64,000 nucleotides of DNA from NCBI RefSeq assembly GCF_017876775.1, contig NZ_JAGIOP010000002.1, positions 558,001-622,000 of the forward strand, written 5' to 3'. Made by a program: the position numbers and the translations under genes. Below are positions 39,571-49,380 of this stretch, piece by piece (positions within the stretch are counted from its first letter, which is position 1; every line of letters begins with the position of its first letter). The notes below the pieces were generated by a model, which had not been told where the DNA came from, did not search any database, and was given only the letters and a program-made list of their open reading frames with translations. Source of the DNA: Mycolicibacterium lutetiense. GTDB taxonomy: Bacteria; Actinomycetota; Actinomycetes; Mycobacteriales; Mycobacteriaceae.

Positions 39571-40389
39571 TCAGCGAGCCGGTTTCGGGCAGGACGGGTG
39601 CGTACCGGCGGTGACCAGATCGGCGACCGCGGTGCGGGGATCTCCGCTGGTCACCAGGCCCTCACCGACCAGCACGGCATCGGCACCCGCGCCGGCATAC
39701 GCCAGCAGGTCAGCGGTTCCACGTATTCCGGACTCCGCGACGCGGATGACGTTGCTGGGCAACCCGGGGGCGATGCGAGCGAAGCAGTCGCGGTCGACAG
39801 TCAGCGTCTTGAGGTCGCGGGCGTTGACACCGATGACCTTGGCGCCGGCCTGCAACGCCCGGTCGGCCTCTTCTTCGGTATGCACCTCCACCAGAGCCGT
39901 CATCCCGAGGGATTCCGTGCGCTCCAGCAGCGATTCCAACACCGATTGCTCCAGCGCCGCCACAATGAGCAGCAACAGGTCCGCACCGTGCGCCCGAGCT
40001 TCATGAATCTGGTACGGCTTGACGATAAAGTCCTTGCGCAACACCGGAATTGACACTGCAGCCCGCACCGCGTCCAAGTCGTCCAGCGAGCCGTTGAACC
40101 TGCGCTGCTCGGTGAGCACGCTGATCGCCCGCGCACCGCCGGCTTCGTAAGCCCGCGCCAGGTGTGCCGGGTCGGCGATATTGGCCAACTCGCCCCGCGA
40201 AGGACTCGCCCGCTTCACCTCGGCGATCACGGCGATTCCTGGTTCCCGCAACGCAGCCATCACGTTGAGCGGTGCAGGTGCATCCTGGGCCCGCGCCTTG
40301 ATCTCAGCCAGGCTGACGACGGCCTCGCGAGCAGCTACGTCGGCGCGGACTCCCTCGATGATGGAGTCGAGCACTGTCGCCGCACTCAT
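39571..40389 (-). CDS. trpC: Indole-3-glycerol phosphate synthase
   Basis: Closes the ring of carboxyphenylamino-deoxyribulose phosphate to give indole-3-glycerol phosphate. The 272-residue protein (ATG 40389, [20 protein letters not shown]) has the TIM-barrel motifs [15 protein letters not shown] (catalytic Lys), [34 protein letters not shown] and [12 protein letters not shown]. An upstream frame to 40476 is not needed. It follows the small tryptophan-associated membrane gene by 83 nt. Confidence 0.96.
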   Translation of the reverse strand: MSAATVLDSIIEGVRADVAAREAVVSLAEIKARAQDAPAPLNVMAALREPGIAVIAEVKRASPSRGELANIADPAHLARAYEAGGARAISVLTEQRRFNGSLDDLDAVRAAVSIPVLRKDFIVKPYQIHEARAHGADLLLLIVAALEQSVLESLLERTESLGMTALVEVHTEEEADRALQAGAKVIGVNARDLKTLTVDRDCFARIAPGLPSNVIRVAESGIRGTADLLAYAGAGADAVLVGEGLVTSGDPRTAVADLVTAGTHPSCPKPAR

Positions 40390-40472
40390 CGCCCGTCGGT
40401 TCCTCTCTGGTGCCTCCGGGCCGGTCCCGGTTGCCCTCCCAGGAAGGGTAGCCGTCGCCACACCTTCACCAT

Positions 40473-41093
40473 TCACCGGCCCTTACTGTCCGGATCGCCG
40501 CCGTCGCCGGTCGGATCCTGACCTTCGTCCAACGCATCCCACAGCATTCGCTCCGACATCGGCTCATCGCCGCTGTCTGCCCTCGCCGCCTCGCGCCGCG
40601 CCGCGGGCGCGGCATAGCGGCCCGCAATGCCGCGCTTCGCACCGTTTGCCGACCGCATCAGCAGCACCGCACCGAGCAGCGCGCACACCGCCGCCACCAG
40701 GGTCAGCACTGCGCCCCCGTAGGAGCGACTCGTCCCGCCCCCGGCGGCGGTCAGCTGGGACACCGGAACGGCTGCCAGTTCAGCAGCCCGCTGCGCCACA
40801 TCTTTGATCACCCACAGGCTGATCCCCAGGTACCCCATCCCGGCGCTAGCAGCGGCGATCAGCAGCGCGAGCAGCCGCAGCGCCCAGCCGTGCAGGGCCA
40901 GCACCGCGACCGCGGCCGCCAGCACCAGCAACGCCAGCGGGATCAATGCCGTCGACCAGGATGCGCCGGTCAACGCCGTGGCCTTCGGCTGGCCCAGCCC
41001 GTCGAACGACGTCACCGAGACCCAGGTCATCCGCGACGTGACCCACAGCACCACCGCCGCGACGACGAACAGCGCCTGCGCCACCCGGGTCAC
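40473..41093 (-). CDS. Tryptophan-operon-associated membrane protein (TIGR02234 type)
   Basis: The 206-residue product begins [20 protein letters not shown] and has four hydrophobic helices, a conserved W-V-S motif after helix one ([19 protein letters not shown]) and a charged C-terminal tail. This family occurs between trpE and trpC in actinobacteria (Rv1610 in M. tuberculosis); its role is unknown, possibly transport or localisation of pathway intermediates. The GTG start overlaps the trpE stop (GTGA). Confidence 0.85.
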   Translation of the reverse strand: MTRVAQALFVVAAVVLWVTSRMTWVSVTSFDGLGQPKATALTGASWSTALIPLALLVLAAAVAVLALHGWALRLLALLIAAASAGMGYLGISLWVIKDVAQRAAELAAVPVSQLTAAGGGTSRSYGGAVLTLVAAVCALLGAVLLMRSANGAKRGIAGRYAAPAARREAARADSGDEPMSERMLWDALDEGQDPTGDGGDPDSKGR

Positions 41094-42619
41094 GGCTCGG
41101 CCAATGTGTCGGCGGCGGCAATGGCATTGAGCACGGCTTTCGCCTTGTTCGCCGATTCGTTGTACTCGTAGGGGCCGTTGGAATCGGCCACGACACCCCC
41201 GCCGGCCTGCACGTAGGCCGTGCCGTCACGCATCAGCGCGGTCCGGATGGCAATCGCGAAGTCGGCATTGCCCGCGAAGTCCAGGTAGCCCAGGACGCCG
41301 CCGTAAAGGCCGCGTCGGGTCATTTCGACCTCTTCGATCAACTCCATGGCCCGCACCTTGGGCGCCCCCGACAGGGTGCCCGCGGGGAAACACGCGGTCA
41401 CCGCATCCAGTGCGGTCTTCCCTTCCGCCAACTCCCCGGTCACCGTGGACACCAGGTGCATCACGTGGCTGTAGCGCTCGATGTGGCTGTAATCCTCGAC
41501 CCGAACTGTGCCCGGGCGGCACACCCGCCCCAGATCGTTGCGGCCCAGATCCACCAGCATCAGGTGCTCGGCGCGTTCCTTCTCGTCGGCCAGCAGCTCC
41601 TTTTCCAGCAGGACGTCTTCTTCCTCGGTGTCGCCGCGCCACCGCGTGCCGGCGATCGGGTGCGTGGTAGCCCGGCCGTCTTTCACCGTGACCAGCGCCT
41701 CGGGGCTGGAGCCGACGACCGAAAAGTCCAGTCCGCCATCGGCATCGGGGACGTTGAGCAGGTACATGTAGGGGCTCGGGTTGGTGACCCGCAGCATCCG
41801 GTAGACGTCAATCGGGTCGGCGGCAGTGTCCATTTCGAACCGCTGCGACGGCACCACCTGGAAGGCTTCGCCGGCCTCTATGTCGCCGACCAGTTTCTCC
41901 ACGATCGCGGTGTATTCCTCCACCGTGCGCTGCGCGCGGTGGTCAGGTGCAGGCCGGCTGAATGTGGCCACTGTGGACGGCAGCGGCTGCCCCAGCGCGG
42001 CGGTCATCACATCGAGGCGTCGCACCGCGTCCTCGTAGGCCTCGTCGACGCGCTCGTCGGTGCCGTTCCAGTTCACCGCGTTGGCGATCAGGGTGATGGT
42101 GCCCTCGTGGTGGTCGACGGCGGCGATGTCGGTGGCCAGCAGCAGCACCATGTCAGGTAGGCCCAGATCGTCGACGGCGAGCTCCGGGAGCCGCTCCAGC
42201 CGGCGCACCATGTCGTAGGCGAAATAGCCCACCAACCCCGAGGACAGCGGCGGCAGGTCCGGCACCGCCTCGGTCTGCAGCAGATCCAGCGTGGCCCGCA
42301 ACGCCGCCAACGGTTCGCCGCCGCTGGGCGCATCCTTGGGGGCCGTACCCAGCCACACCGCGTGGTCGTCGCGCACTGTGAGGGCCGAGGGGGCACCGGC
42401 GCCGATGAACGACCATCGAGACCACGAGCGACCGTTCTCGGCCGATTCCAGCAGGAATGTGCCGGGACGGTTGGCGGCGAGCTTGCGGTACGCGGATAAC
42501 GGCGTCTCGCTGTCGGCCAGCACCTTGCGGGTCACCGGGACCACACGGTGCTCAGCGGCCAGCGCCCGGAAATCCTCGCGCGATGTGGTGCGGTTGAGGC
42601 TGTCGGGGGTGGTTTGCAC
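41090..42619 (-). CDS. trpE: Anthranilate synthase component I
   Basis: Converts chorismate and ammonia (from a glutamine amidotransferase subunit encoded elsewhere) to anthranilate, the first step of tryptophan synthesis. From GTG 42619 it is 509 residues. The feedback-inhibition motif [18 protein letters not shown] and the catalytic [30 protein letters not shown] and [20 protein letters not shown] are present. The N-terminus [20 protein letters not shown] matches M. tuberculosis TrpE closely. No leader peptide with Trp codons is evident in the 62-bp gap to bcp. Confidence 0.96.
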   Translation of the reverse strand: MQTTPDSLNRTTSREDFRALAAEHRVVPVTRKVLADSETPLSAYRKLAANRPGTFLLESAENGRSWSRWSFIGAGAPSALTVRDDHAVWLGTAPKDAPSGGEPLAALRATLDLLQTEAVPDLPPLSSGLVGYFAYDMVRRLERLPELAVDDLGLPDMVLLLATDIAAVDHHEGTITLIANAVNWNGTDERVDEAYEDAVRRLDVMTAALGQPLPSTVATFSRPAPDHRAQRTVEEYTAIVEKLVGDIEAGEAFQVVPSQRFEMDTAADPIDVYRMLRVTNPSPYMYLLNVPDADGGLDFSVVGSSPEALVTVKDGRATTHPIAGTRWRGDTEEEDVLLEKELLADEKERAEHLMLVDLGRNDLGRVCRPGTVRVEDYSHIERYSHVMHLVSTVTGELAEGKTALDAVTACFPAGTLSGAPKVRAMELIEEVEMTRRGLYGGVLGYLDFAGNADFAIAIRTALMRDGTAYVQAGGGVVADSNGPYEYNESANKAKAVLNAIAAADTLAEP

Positions 42620-42681
42620 AGACCAATCCTCCCAGATCGACCGAGCAGGACTGGCATGCAGACGGCGTAGCGTGACCGACC

Positions 42682-43146
42682 ATGACACAGATCAGGACCG
42701 GTGACACCGCTCCCGACTTCGAGCTCCCGGACCAGACCGGCACGATTCGCAGCCTGACGAGCCTGCTCGCCGACGGCCCGGTGGTGCTGTTCTTCTATCC
42801 GGCGGCGATGACTCCAGGATGCACGAAGGAGGCCTGTCACTTCCGTGATCTGGCCGGCGAGTTCACTGCCGCCGGGGCGAACCGGGTCGGAATCAGCACC
42901 GACCCGGTCGCCAAACAGGCCAAGTTCGCCGACATCCAGAACTTCGACTACCCGCTGCTCTCGGATGCCGACGGCAAGGTGGCGGCCCAGTTCGGGGTGA
43001 AGCGTGGCCTGCTCGGCAAGCTCATGCCGGTCAAGCGGACCACGTTCGTCATCGGTACCGACCGCACTGTGCTCGGGGTGATCTCCAGCGAGATCAGCAT
43101 GGATACCCATGCCGACAAGGCGCTGGAAGTGCTCAAGGCACGTTGA
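42682..43146 (+). CDS. bcpB: Peroxiredoxin, BCP/PrxQ family
   Basis: Thiol peroxidase that reduces hydrogen and organic peroxides. The 154-residue protein has the thioredoxin fold and active-site motif [18 protein letters not shown] with peroxidatic Cys47 and a second Cys52 five residues later, the PrxQ alpha-type spacing. It is divergent from trpE (62-bp gap, start at ATG 42682) and overlaps the 3' end of leuA by 14 nt on the opposite strand. Corresponds in place to Rv1608c. Confidence 0.93.
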   Translation: MTQIRTGDTAPDFELPDQTGTIRSLTSLLADGPVVLFFYPAAMTPGCTKEACHFRDLAGEFTAAGANRVGISTDPVAKQAKFADIQNFDYPLLSDADGKVAAQFGVKRGLLGKLMPVKRTTFVIGTDRTVLGVISSEISMDTHADKALEVLKAR

Positions 43147-44881
43147 CCGCCCGCAGCACCGCCGCCATCGACGCTGCGAGCACCGAATCGCTGCGCCCGC
43201 ACGCCCATCCGGTGCGGCCGGCCGACCGGTACTCCAGGTAGCTGACGGCGGTGCTGCCGATCGACTGCTGGGTCAGGCTCAACACCTCGACCGAATGGCC
43301 GATCTCCTCGAGTGCGGCCCGCAGCGCGTCCACCGGACCGATGCCGCGGTGGCTGCTGGTCGCGGTACGGCCGTCGCACACCAGCGTGAGGTCGGTGGCG
43401 GCGGCTGCACCGTCGCCGCCGGTATGCCAGTCCTTGAGTTGCACCGGCCCGCCGTGATCGAGATAGGCGGCCTCGAACAGTTCGAACAACTCGGCGGCGG
43501 TGACTTCCGCACCACTTTCGTCGGTGTGTGCCTGGACATGACGGGCGAAATCGATCTGCAGGCGGCGGGGCAGCTCCAACCCGTATTCGGCTGCCAGCAG
43601 GTAGGCGATCCCGCCCTTGCCGGATTGTGAGTTCACCCGGATCACCGCGTCGTAGGTACGGCCGATGTCGGCCGGGTCGATCGGCAGATACGGCACCCGC
43701 CAATCGATTTCATTCTCCGGCTGCCCGGTGTCGGCGGCACGTCGGCGATGTTCGGCGAAACCCTTCTTGATCGCATCCTGGTGGGTTCCCGAGAACGCCG
43801 TGTGCACCATGTCGCCCACATAGGGATGGCGCTCGTGAATCGGCATGCGGGTGCAGTGACTGACTGTCCGCGCGATCTCGTCGATGTCGGAGAAGTCGAT
43901 CATCGGATCCACACCCTGGGCATGCAGATTCAGCGCCAGGGTGGCGATGTCGACGTTGCCGGTGCGTTCACCGTTGCCGAACACGCAACCTTCGACCCGC
44001 TGCGCACCAGCGAGTACCGCCAGCTCGGCGCAGGCGACCCCGGTCCCCCGGTCGTTGTGCGGGTGCACCGAGAGGATGACGCTGTCCCGACGAGGCAGGT
44101 TGCGGTGCATGTACTCGATCTGGTCGGCATAGACGTTCGGGGTGGCGATCTCGACGGTGGCGGGCAGGTTCAGGATGACCGGACGGTCCGGGGTGGCGCG
44201 CCACAGCTCGGTCACCGCGTCGCACAGCTCCAGCACGTAGTCAGGCTCGGTGAGGTTGAACACCTCCGGGGAGAACTCGAACCGCACATTCGGCATGCCG
44301 TCGGTGAATTCGAGGACGTCACGCGCGCCGGCCAGGATCAGGTCCCGCAGTTCGGTGCGGCCCTTCCCCAGTACGACGTCGCGCCAGGTGGGCGCGGTGG
44401 CGGTGTACATGTGGATGACGACGTCGTTGCGGATGCCACGCACCGAGTCCACGGTGCGCTCGATCAGGTCGCGCCGCGCCGGGACGAAGACCACGATGGT
44501 GACGTCCGGCGGGGCGATGTCGGATTCTGCGAGCAACCTGACGAAGTCGAAGTCGGTCTGCGACGCCGAGGGGTATCCGACCTCGATCTCCTTGTAGCCC
44601 ATGGCCACCAGCAGTTCGAAGAAGCGGCGTTTGCGGGACGGGTCCATCGGCTCGGCCAGCGCCTGATTGCCGTCACGCAGATCCACCGGCACCCACAATG
44701 GAGCGGACACCATCCGGGCCGTGGGCCAATCACGTTGAACCAGGGGCACTTCGACGCGGTCATACACCTCGGCGTAGCGGTACGAGGGCATTTGGGAGTG
44801 ACGCTGCCGGTTCCAGCCCGGCGCGTTGGCCGGGACATCTCCGGCCGGGGTGTCGATGGTGGGAAAAGTGGAATTAGTCAT
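43133..44881 (-). CDS. leuA: 2-isopropylmalate synthase
   Basis: Condenses acetyl-CoA with 2-oxoisovalerate, the committed step of leucine synthesis. The 582-residue protein has [20 protein letters not shown] with the metal-binding Asp, the His pair [28 protein letters not shown] and a C-terminal regulatory domain that mediates leucine feedback. The usual mycobacterial leuA lies in another genomic place (Rv3710 type), so this copy at the trp-his interval may be relocated or a paralogue. Its 5' region has a leucine attenuator. Unlike M. tuberculosis leuA there is no long tandem repeat in the coding sequence. Confidence 0.94.
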   Translation of the reverse strand: MTNSTFPTIDTPAGDVPANAPGWNRQRHSQMPSYRYAEVYDRVEVPLVQRDWPTARMVSAPLWVPVDLRDGNQALAEPMDPSRKRRFFELLVAMGYKEIEVGYPSASQTDFDFVRLLAESDIAPPDVTIVVFVPARRDLIERTVDSVRGIRNDVVIHMYTATAPTWRDVVLGKGRTELRDLILAGARDVLEFTDGMPNVRFEFSPEVFNLTEPDYVLELCDAVTELWRATPDRPVILNLPATVEIATPNVYADQIEYMHRNLPRRDSVILSVHPHNDRGTGVACAELAVLAGAQRVEGCVFGNGERTGNVDIATLALNLHAQGVDPMIDFSDIDEIARTVSHCTRMPIHERHPYVGDMVHTAFSGTHQDAIKKGFAEHRRRAADTGQPENEIDWRVPYLPIDPADIGRTYDAVIRVNSQSGKGGIAYLLAAEYGLELPRRLQIDFARHVQAHTDESGAEVTAAELFELFEAAYLDHGGPVQLKDWHTGGDGAAAATDLTLVCDGRTATSSHRGIGPVDALRAALEEIGHSVEVLSLTQQSIGSTAVSYLEYRSAGRTGWACGRSDSVLAASMAAVLRAVNVP

Positions 44882-44892
44882 GAGGGTGCTTT

Positions 44893-44958
44893 CGGTCGGA
44901 TGAAGTTTCGACCGGCGCGACGCAGCCCCACGGCAGGGGGCCGGTCGATTCAGGCCCC
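44893..44958 (-). promoter_or_regulatory. Leucine attenuator: four competing RNA segments
   Basis: On the transcript in order: segment 1 GGGGCC (44958-44953), segment 2 GGCCCC within CGACCGGCCCC (44947-44937), segment 3 GCCGGTCG (44916-44909) and segment 4 CGACCG (44898-44893). Segments 1 and 2 pair over 6 bp, 2 and 3 over 8 bp (CGACCGGC with GCCGGTCG), and 3 and 4 over 6 bp (CGGTCG with CGACCG). Neighbouring pairs exclude one another as in a classical attenuator. No U-run follows segment 4; the last hairpin lies 12 nt before the leuA ATG, so control may act on translation or Rho rather than intrinsic termination. Confidence 0.65.
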
Positions 44959-44991
44959 GCCGCGGCGGCTAAGGAGCAGGACGCGCGTCAT
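44950..44991 (-). CDS. leuL: leuA leader peptide, 13 aa
   Basis: An ATG at 44991 opens a 13-codon frame, [13 protein letters not shown], with three consecutive leucine codons (CTG CTC CTT) and a stop 68 nt before leuA. The peptide ends inside the first pairing segment of the attenuator, so a ribosome stalled at the Leu codons would free segment 2. No strong ribosome binding site precedes it, but a TAGAGT -10-like box at 45006-45001 would put the transcript start at or near the ATG, so leaderless translation is plausible. Confidence 0.7.
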   Translation of the reverse strand: MTRVLLLSRRGGA

Positions 44992-45006
44992 GATGGCTAG
45001 ACTCTA

Positions 45007-45037
45007 CACAACTCCTCAGACAAGTAGACAGGTTGTG
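45007..45037. promoter_or_regulatory. Divergent control region of leuA leader and FadR-type regulator
   Basis: CACAAC (45007-45012) and GTTGTG (45032-45037) form a perfect 6-bp-arm inverted repeat with a 19-nt spacer, ending at the regulator ATG. The 46-bp gap also holds TAGAGT on the minus strand (45006-45001) and TAGACT on the plus strand (44998-45003) as possible -10 boxes. It is a candidate site for the GntR protein. Confidence 0.35.
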
Positions 45038-45709
45038 ATGACGTCCCAAGTTCAGCGTCACCCATTGGCGACCCAGACCGCCCACCTTCTCCTGACGCGC
45101 ATCCGCCAGGGCGAGTGGCCGCTGGGCCATCGACTTCCCGGTGAGACGACCCTGGCCGCTCAGCTCGGCGTGGGCCGCTCCACCCTGCGCGAAGCGATCC
45201 GTGAACTGTCCGGCAAGGGCGTACTGGAGAGCCGTCAGGGCGCCGGGGTGTTCGTGACGGCGCTCGACGCCGCCGAAGACTGGGACACCGTGCTGCGCCG
45301 CTCGACCATCGTGTCGGTGATCGAGGCGCGCATCGCCATCGAAGCCGAGGCCGCCGCGCTTGCCGCCACCCGGCGTACTCCCGCCGATCTGCGCGCGATC
45401 CGTCGCACCCTGGCGGCCCGCGGTGTGGTCGGCCAATCGGTACCCGATCACGTCGACTCGGACATGGCGTTTCACCGCACAGTGATCGCCGCAGCCCACA
45501 ACGAGGTGCTGATCCAGTTGTTCGACGCGTTCCTGCCCAGGCTCCGGCTGGCGATGATCGACATGCTCAAGATCCGTCCGATCGCCTCCGAACCGTGCGA
45601 TCACGACCTGCACGAGCAGTTGGCCGATGCGATCGCCGCCCGGGATCCTCAGGCCGCCGCATCCGCCAGCCGAACCCATTTGAGCTCGATGAAGGAGTCC
45701 TTCGCATGA
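45038..45709 (+). CDS. GntR/FadR-family (FCD) transcriptional regulator
   Basis: The 223-residue protein has a winged helix (residues 8-75: LLTRIRQGEWPLGHRLPGET, LAAQLGVGRSTLREAIRELS, LESRQGAGVFVT) and an all-helical FCD ligand domain (about 90-220) with Asp and His positions (DSDMAFHRTVIAAAHNEVL, HDLHEQLADAIAARD) that in this subfamily bind a metal and carboxylate ligand. It is divergent from the leuA leader and overlaps the following ABC ATPase gene by 4 nt. It may control that ATPase and/or leuA; ligand unknown. Confidence 0.88.
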   Translation: MTSQVQRHPLATQTAHLLLTRIRQGEWPLGHRLPGETTLAAQLGVGRSTLREAIRELSGKGVLESRQGAGVFVTALDAAEDWDTVLRRSTIVSVIEARIAIEAEAAALAATRRTPADLRAIRRTLAARGVVGQSVPDHVDSDMAFHRTVIAAAHNEVLIQLFDAFLPRLRLAMIDMLKIRPIASEPCDHDLHEQLADAIAARDPQAAASASRTHLSSMKESFA

Positions 45710-46503
45710 CCGCGGTTCTCGACATCGCCGATGTGACGTTCCGCCGCGAAGGCAAGCAGATCATCGACGGCATCTCCCTGACCGTGCAGCCCGGTGAGCA
45801 CTGGGCGCTGCTGGGACCCAACGGCGCCGGCAAGAGCACCCTGTTGGGTTTCTGTGCCGCCGTGACGTTTCCGACCTCAGGCACCGTGCAGGTGCTCGGC
45901 GGCCAGATGGGCCGCACCGACCTGGCCGTGCTGCGCCGGTCCATCGGCCATGTGAATCCGCGGCATCGCCTGCAGTATCCGCTCACCGTGCGCGAGGTGG
46001 TGCTCACCGGCATCACCGCCACCATCGACATTGCCGCGCATTGGACGCCCACCGCCGAGCAGATACGTCGGGCCGAGGAACTGATCGACACCGTGGGACT
46101 CTCGGCCCGCACCGACGCGCTGTGGCCCACGCTGTCCCAGGGCGAGCGCGGCCGCACCCTGATCGCGCGGGCGTTGATCGCCGATCCGCAGCTGCTCCTG
46201 TTGGACGAGCCGACCACCGGCCTGGACGTCGCAGCCCGTGAGCAGCTGCTGGAAACCCTTGACACCCTGGATGACTCACACCCGGACATGGCCTCGATCC
46301 TGGTCACCCATCACCTCGAGGAGCTGCCCACCAGCACCACGCACGCCCTGCTGATCTCCCAGGGACGCACGGTCGCCAGCGGGCCGGCCCGCGACGTCGT
46401 CAACACCGAACACGTCAGCGAGGCCTTCGCCCACCCCGTGGTGGTGGGATATCAGGACGGTCGCTGGAGTGCGCGAGCCAAGGCCAGCTCGCGGGTGCTG
46501 TAG
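45706..46503 (+). CDS. ABC transporter ATP-binding protein (stand-alone)
   Basis: The 265-residue ATPase has Walker A GPNGAGKS (about 37-44), signature TLSQGERGR, Walker B QLLLLDEPTTGLDV and switch His ILVTHHLEE. No permease is adjacent, so it belongs to the orphan ATPases of the YlmA/ModF-like type that either serve a distant transporter or act in regulation or translation. The ATG overlaps the stop of the FadR-type regulator (ATGA), indicating shared control. It converges on the putative endonuclease gene with a 7-nt gap. Confidence 0.85.
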   Translation: MTAVLDIADVTFRREGKQIIDGISLTVQPGEHWALLGPNGAGKSTLLGFCAAVTFPTSGTVQVLGGQMGRTDLAVLRRSIGHVNPRHRLQYPLTVREVVLTGITATIDIAAHWTPTAEQIRRAEELIDTVGLSARTDALWPTLSQGERGRTLIARALIADPQLLLLDEPTTGLDVAAREQLLETLDTLDDSHPDMASILVTHHLEELPTSTTHALLISQGRTVASGPARDVVNTEHVSEAFAHPVVVGYQDGRWSARAKASSRVL

Positions 46504-46510
46504 CGGCTGC

Positions 46511-47506
46511 TCAGCCTTCGGCCGGGGCGTTTCGACGCCGGCGCGCCTCACGGTGCCGGGTCACCGGGGTGGTGTCGATGACGCGGTTGACCATGGTTGC
46601 CAGGAAACGTGACGGCTGAAGCTCGGGCGGCACCACGTCATGCCGGATGGCGATGTCGGGCAGGGCTGCCAAAGCCTCGTCAACAGCAGCCGTGGCGACA
46701 TCGACAATCTCGAACAGGGTTTCCGGCTCGGCCTTGTCGATGCTGTCGACTTCCTCGCCGGCGGTTTCGGTGACCTCGACGTCGTAGTCGATCATCACCA
46801 GCGCCACCGCGTGATACGCATCGTCCTCGGTGCCGAGCTTGCCGAGCAGATCGATCAGCCATTCGGCCTTGTCCGGCTCGGTGCTCAGGATCGTCGAGCG
46901 CAGACCGTAGACGAATCCGAGCGCCGAAAGCGGGTGGCGCAGCCGCAGATTCTTGGCGTCGCCGTAACTTTCCTCGACCCGGTTGGCGGCGTTCTTACCG
47001 AAGCTGGAATCCATCCGTTTGGTGCTGATCAGCAATTCCGGGCCGGTGTCCCAGTCCGACATCACCACATCGACCTGCTTCATGTAGTGCTTGCCCAGCA
47101 CGCTCGCGCTCGATGCGGCAACGCCTTTCATCGACCGGCGCAGCCGCTGCTCGATGAGGTGGCGTTCCTTTTGCGGCAGCGCCTCGAGCAGACTGGAGAT
47201 GGCGCTGGGCATGATTCGCGGATCGGTGGGGCGCGGCCACACCGCGTCCGGATCGAACCCGGCGCGCCGCAACTCGTAGGACAGCCATACATCCAGGGCT
47301 AGCGCCGGAACTCCGGTGGTGGACGGCGCGTCCAGGAACAACGGCACCCCGAGCAGCCTGCGTAGCACCCGGAAATCCGGGACGAAGGTCCGCTCTCCCG
47401 CGTTACGCACCCAGGGGTTGGTGTGCACGCCCCCGGGTGCCGCGTCGGCCACGATCCGGTCGAAGATGGCCCACGCGGTGGCTTTGGTCGACGGTTCAGC
47501 GGGCAC
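46511..47506 (-). CDS. Putative type II restriction endonuclease
   Basis: The 331-residue product has no close recognised family by eye. Residues 144-163, QVDVVMSDWDTGPELLISTK, have the spacing of a PD-(D/E)xK nuclease core (acidic Asp146, hydrophobic strand, Glu157 and Lys163), followed by a basic region RVEESYGDAKNLRLRHP. The GTG start overlaps the stop of an adenine methyltransferase gene by 11 nt, and a coupled methylase-nuclease order is what makes the restriction role likely. Alternatives are a different DNA-binding partner of the methylase. The target site is not readable from sequence. Confidence 0.6.
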   Translation of the reverse strand: MPAEPSTKATAWAIFDRIVADAAPGGVHTNPWVRNAGERTFVPDFRVLRRLLGVPLFLDAPSTTGVPALALDVWLSYELRRAGFDPDAVWPRPTDPRIMPSAISSLLEALPQKERHLIEQRLRRSMKGVAASSASVLGKHYMKQVDVVMSDWDTGPELLISTKRMDSSFGKNAANRVEESYGDAKNLRLRHPLSALGFVYGLRSTILSTEPDKAEWLIDLLGKLGTEDDAYHAVALVMIDYDVEVTETAGEEVDSIDKAEPETLFEIVDVATAAVDEALAALPDIAIRHDVVPPELQPSRFLATMVNRVIDTTPVTRHREARRRRNAPAEG

Positions 47507-49118
47507 GCCGAGACCTTACCGTTCGGCGGGTCGCCAATGAATCGCGCGCTGTCCGAACAGGTTCCAGGGCGATTCGGGCGGGAAGTCCCAACGCGTCGTC
47601 GACGATGCGGGTCGCCTCCAGGAGCCCGCCGCGTTCCAGCAGCCCGCCGACTCGTCGGCGCACGGCCCGCAACTCGCCGGCGCGTGCGGCCACCAGATCG
47701 GGCGACGGAACCAGCCACCGGTCGGCCTCACGAGGCTCGATCTTGAGGATGCCGCCGCCGTAGGAGCGGCCGACGATCTCGGCGTGCAGCACGGTCACCG
47801 AGTTGAGGGCGGCCAACCCGAGCATGTCCCGGCCCAGGGTCCGCACCTCGTCGCGCAGGTACACGCCGTGTACCGAGTTGAGGTGGTGTGCCTGGGCCCG
47901 GTTGGTGACCAGCCGTGGGGTGTCGGCGTTCATACAGGTCAACAGCAGGTCAGCCGGCTTCACCAGTGGGACCAGATACCAGGGCCGGCGCACCCGGCAC
48001 TTGTAGGCCAGGTGCACGCCGGCCGCGTGGCCGGCGTCGATGTAGCGCTGCGCAGCGGCCGACGGTTGACCGGCCGGCCGGAACAGGTGGATGGACCGGC
48101 CGTCCTCCCCCAGGCGGGCCAACTGATCGGCCGACAACGTCAGGCCGCGCAGGTGTGCGCTGCCCGGCGGCGACAGCGGCAGCAGGTCAGGGTTGCGCAA
48201 CCCCAGTTCGCTCACTCGTTCCGGTGATAGCGCGAAGAAGCTGTTGTTTCCTGTCACCATGCCCAGCGTGGTGTCTCCCCAACCCTCCAGCACCGAGAAG
48301 TGCCCATCGGTGTGCAGGCCATGGATCGCGTCCACCGGTGCACTACCGATCAGGCCGCTGACCCACTTGTCGGCGGGATCGCGTGGCGCCCAACGCCGCT
48401 GCGCGAGTTCAGATGTCAGTGAGTCCGCGTTGCGGGCCCGATGGATGACGGCATGCCCGCAGGGCCCTCCGCCGAACCCGTCGGCGAGCAGTAGCACCAC
48501 GTCGGCCTCGGCCTCGGGAAACACCTGCTCGTCGAACATGACCAATTCGACGCTGGCGAACCGGTCGAACAGGAACTTCCGCACCGCCGCCGCGTAGTTG
48601 ACGCTGAGCAGTTCGGCGGGCAGCACCAGAGCCAGGCGGCCGCCCGGCCGCAGGAACAAAGCGGCGTGCACGGTGAATGCAGCCCAACTCGACGCCAGCC
48701 CCGACAGCGTGACTCCGGCCTTGAGCGCGGCCCGGCGCGACTGTGCCCGGGTGGCGCCGCGAAACTCCTGATAGCGGATGTAGGGCGGGTTGCCAATGAC
48801 CGCGGTGTACTCAGCGCGCGGTTCGACAGTGAAGAAGTCGGCCGTCCTGATACGGGCCGTACCGCCGGCGGCGGCAACGCGCCTGCGGGCAGTGGTCGCA
48901 CTGGCCGCGTGGAGCTCCACCCCGTCGACCCTCGGCCGGGCGGCGCCCAATTCGGTCAACCGGGTAACCGCCTCGACCACGAACGCTGCCTCCCCGGCCG
49001 CAGGTTCGAAGACGGAATCGTCGGAGGACCGGATTGCCCACCGGGTCAGGTAACGCGTGATCTCGGGTGGAGTGAAAAACGCACCGCGCGCTTTGCGGAT
49101 CGCGGCGCTGTCAGTCAC
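47496..49118 (-). CDS. N6-adenine DNA methyltransferase of a putative R-M system
   Basis: Transfers methyl from S-adenosylmethionine to adenine N6 in DNA. From GTG 49118 (MTDSAAIRKARGAFFTPPEI) it is 540 residues. It has the GAFFTPPEITRYL entry motif, SAM-binding motif I VFEPAAGEAAFV (about 36-47), catalytic GNPPYIRY (NPPY at 110-113) and a C-terminal target-recognition region. The layout resembles the type IIG/Eco57I-like and mycobacterial MamA adenine methylases. The next gene, overlapping by 11 nt, is the putative endonuclease. Upstream GTG codons in frame at 49157 would lengthen it by 13 residues. Confidence 0.88.
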   Translation of the reverse strand: MTDSAAIRKARGAFFTPPEITRYLTRWAIRSSDDSVFEPAAGEAAFVVEAVTRLTELGAARPRVDGVELHAASATTARRRVAAAGGTARIRTADFFTVEPRAEYTAVIGNPPYIRYQEFRGATRAQSRRAALKAGVTLSGLASSWAAFTVHAALFLRPGGRLALVLPAELLSVNYAAAVRKFLFDRFASVELVMFDEQVFPEAEADVVLLLADGFGGGPCGHAVIHRARNADSLTSELAQRRWAPRDPADKWVSGLIGSAPVDAIHGLHTDGHFSVLEGWGDTTLGMVTGNNSFFALSPERVSELGLRNPDLLPLSPPGSAHLRGLTLSADQLARLGEDGRSIHLFRPAGQPSAAAQRYIDAGHAAGVHLAYKCRVRRPWYLVPLVKPADLLLTCMNADTPRLVTNRAQAHHLNSVHGVYLRDEVRTLGRDMLGLAALNSVTVLHAEIVGRSYGGGILKIEPREADRWLVPSPDLVAARAGELRAVRRRVGGLLERGGLLEATRIVDDALGLPARIALEPVRTARDSLATRRTVRSRRAR

Positions 49119-49380
49119 CCCGTCATTGTTGCCGATGACACCGACAAGTTCGGACACCGCAACGCGCGATGGCGTGTGAAAAGGGAGGCTCCAACCCGAA
49201 CGGTGGTCCGGCAGGACCCGGGTCCGGTACCGACGGGTCGATTGTCCGCCTGGCAAACGGGCTGGAACTCAGGTCGTCACCTTTGAGCGGGCTGAAGATC
49301 ACGTCCGCACGACGTCCGTGAGCAGCATAAACGCCGCCGATACGCACCGCCCGTCCCCCTGTGCGGCTTACACTTCGGCA

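Noticed and set aside
42620..42681. Trp leader peptide upstream of trpE
   Set aside because: The gap is only 62 bp, shared with divergent bcp, and holds no short frame with Trp codons.
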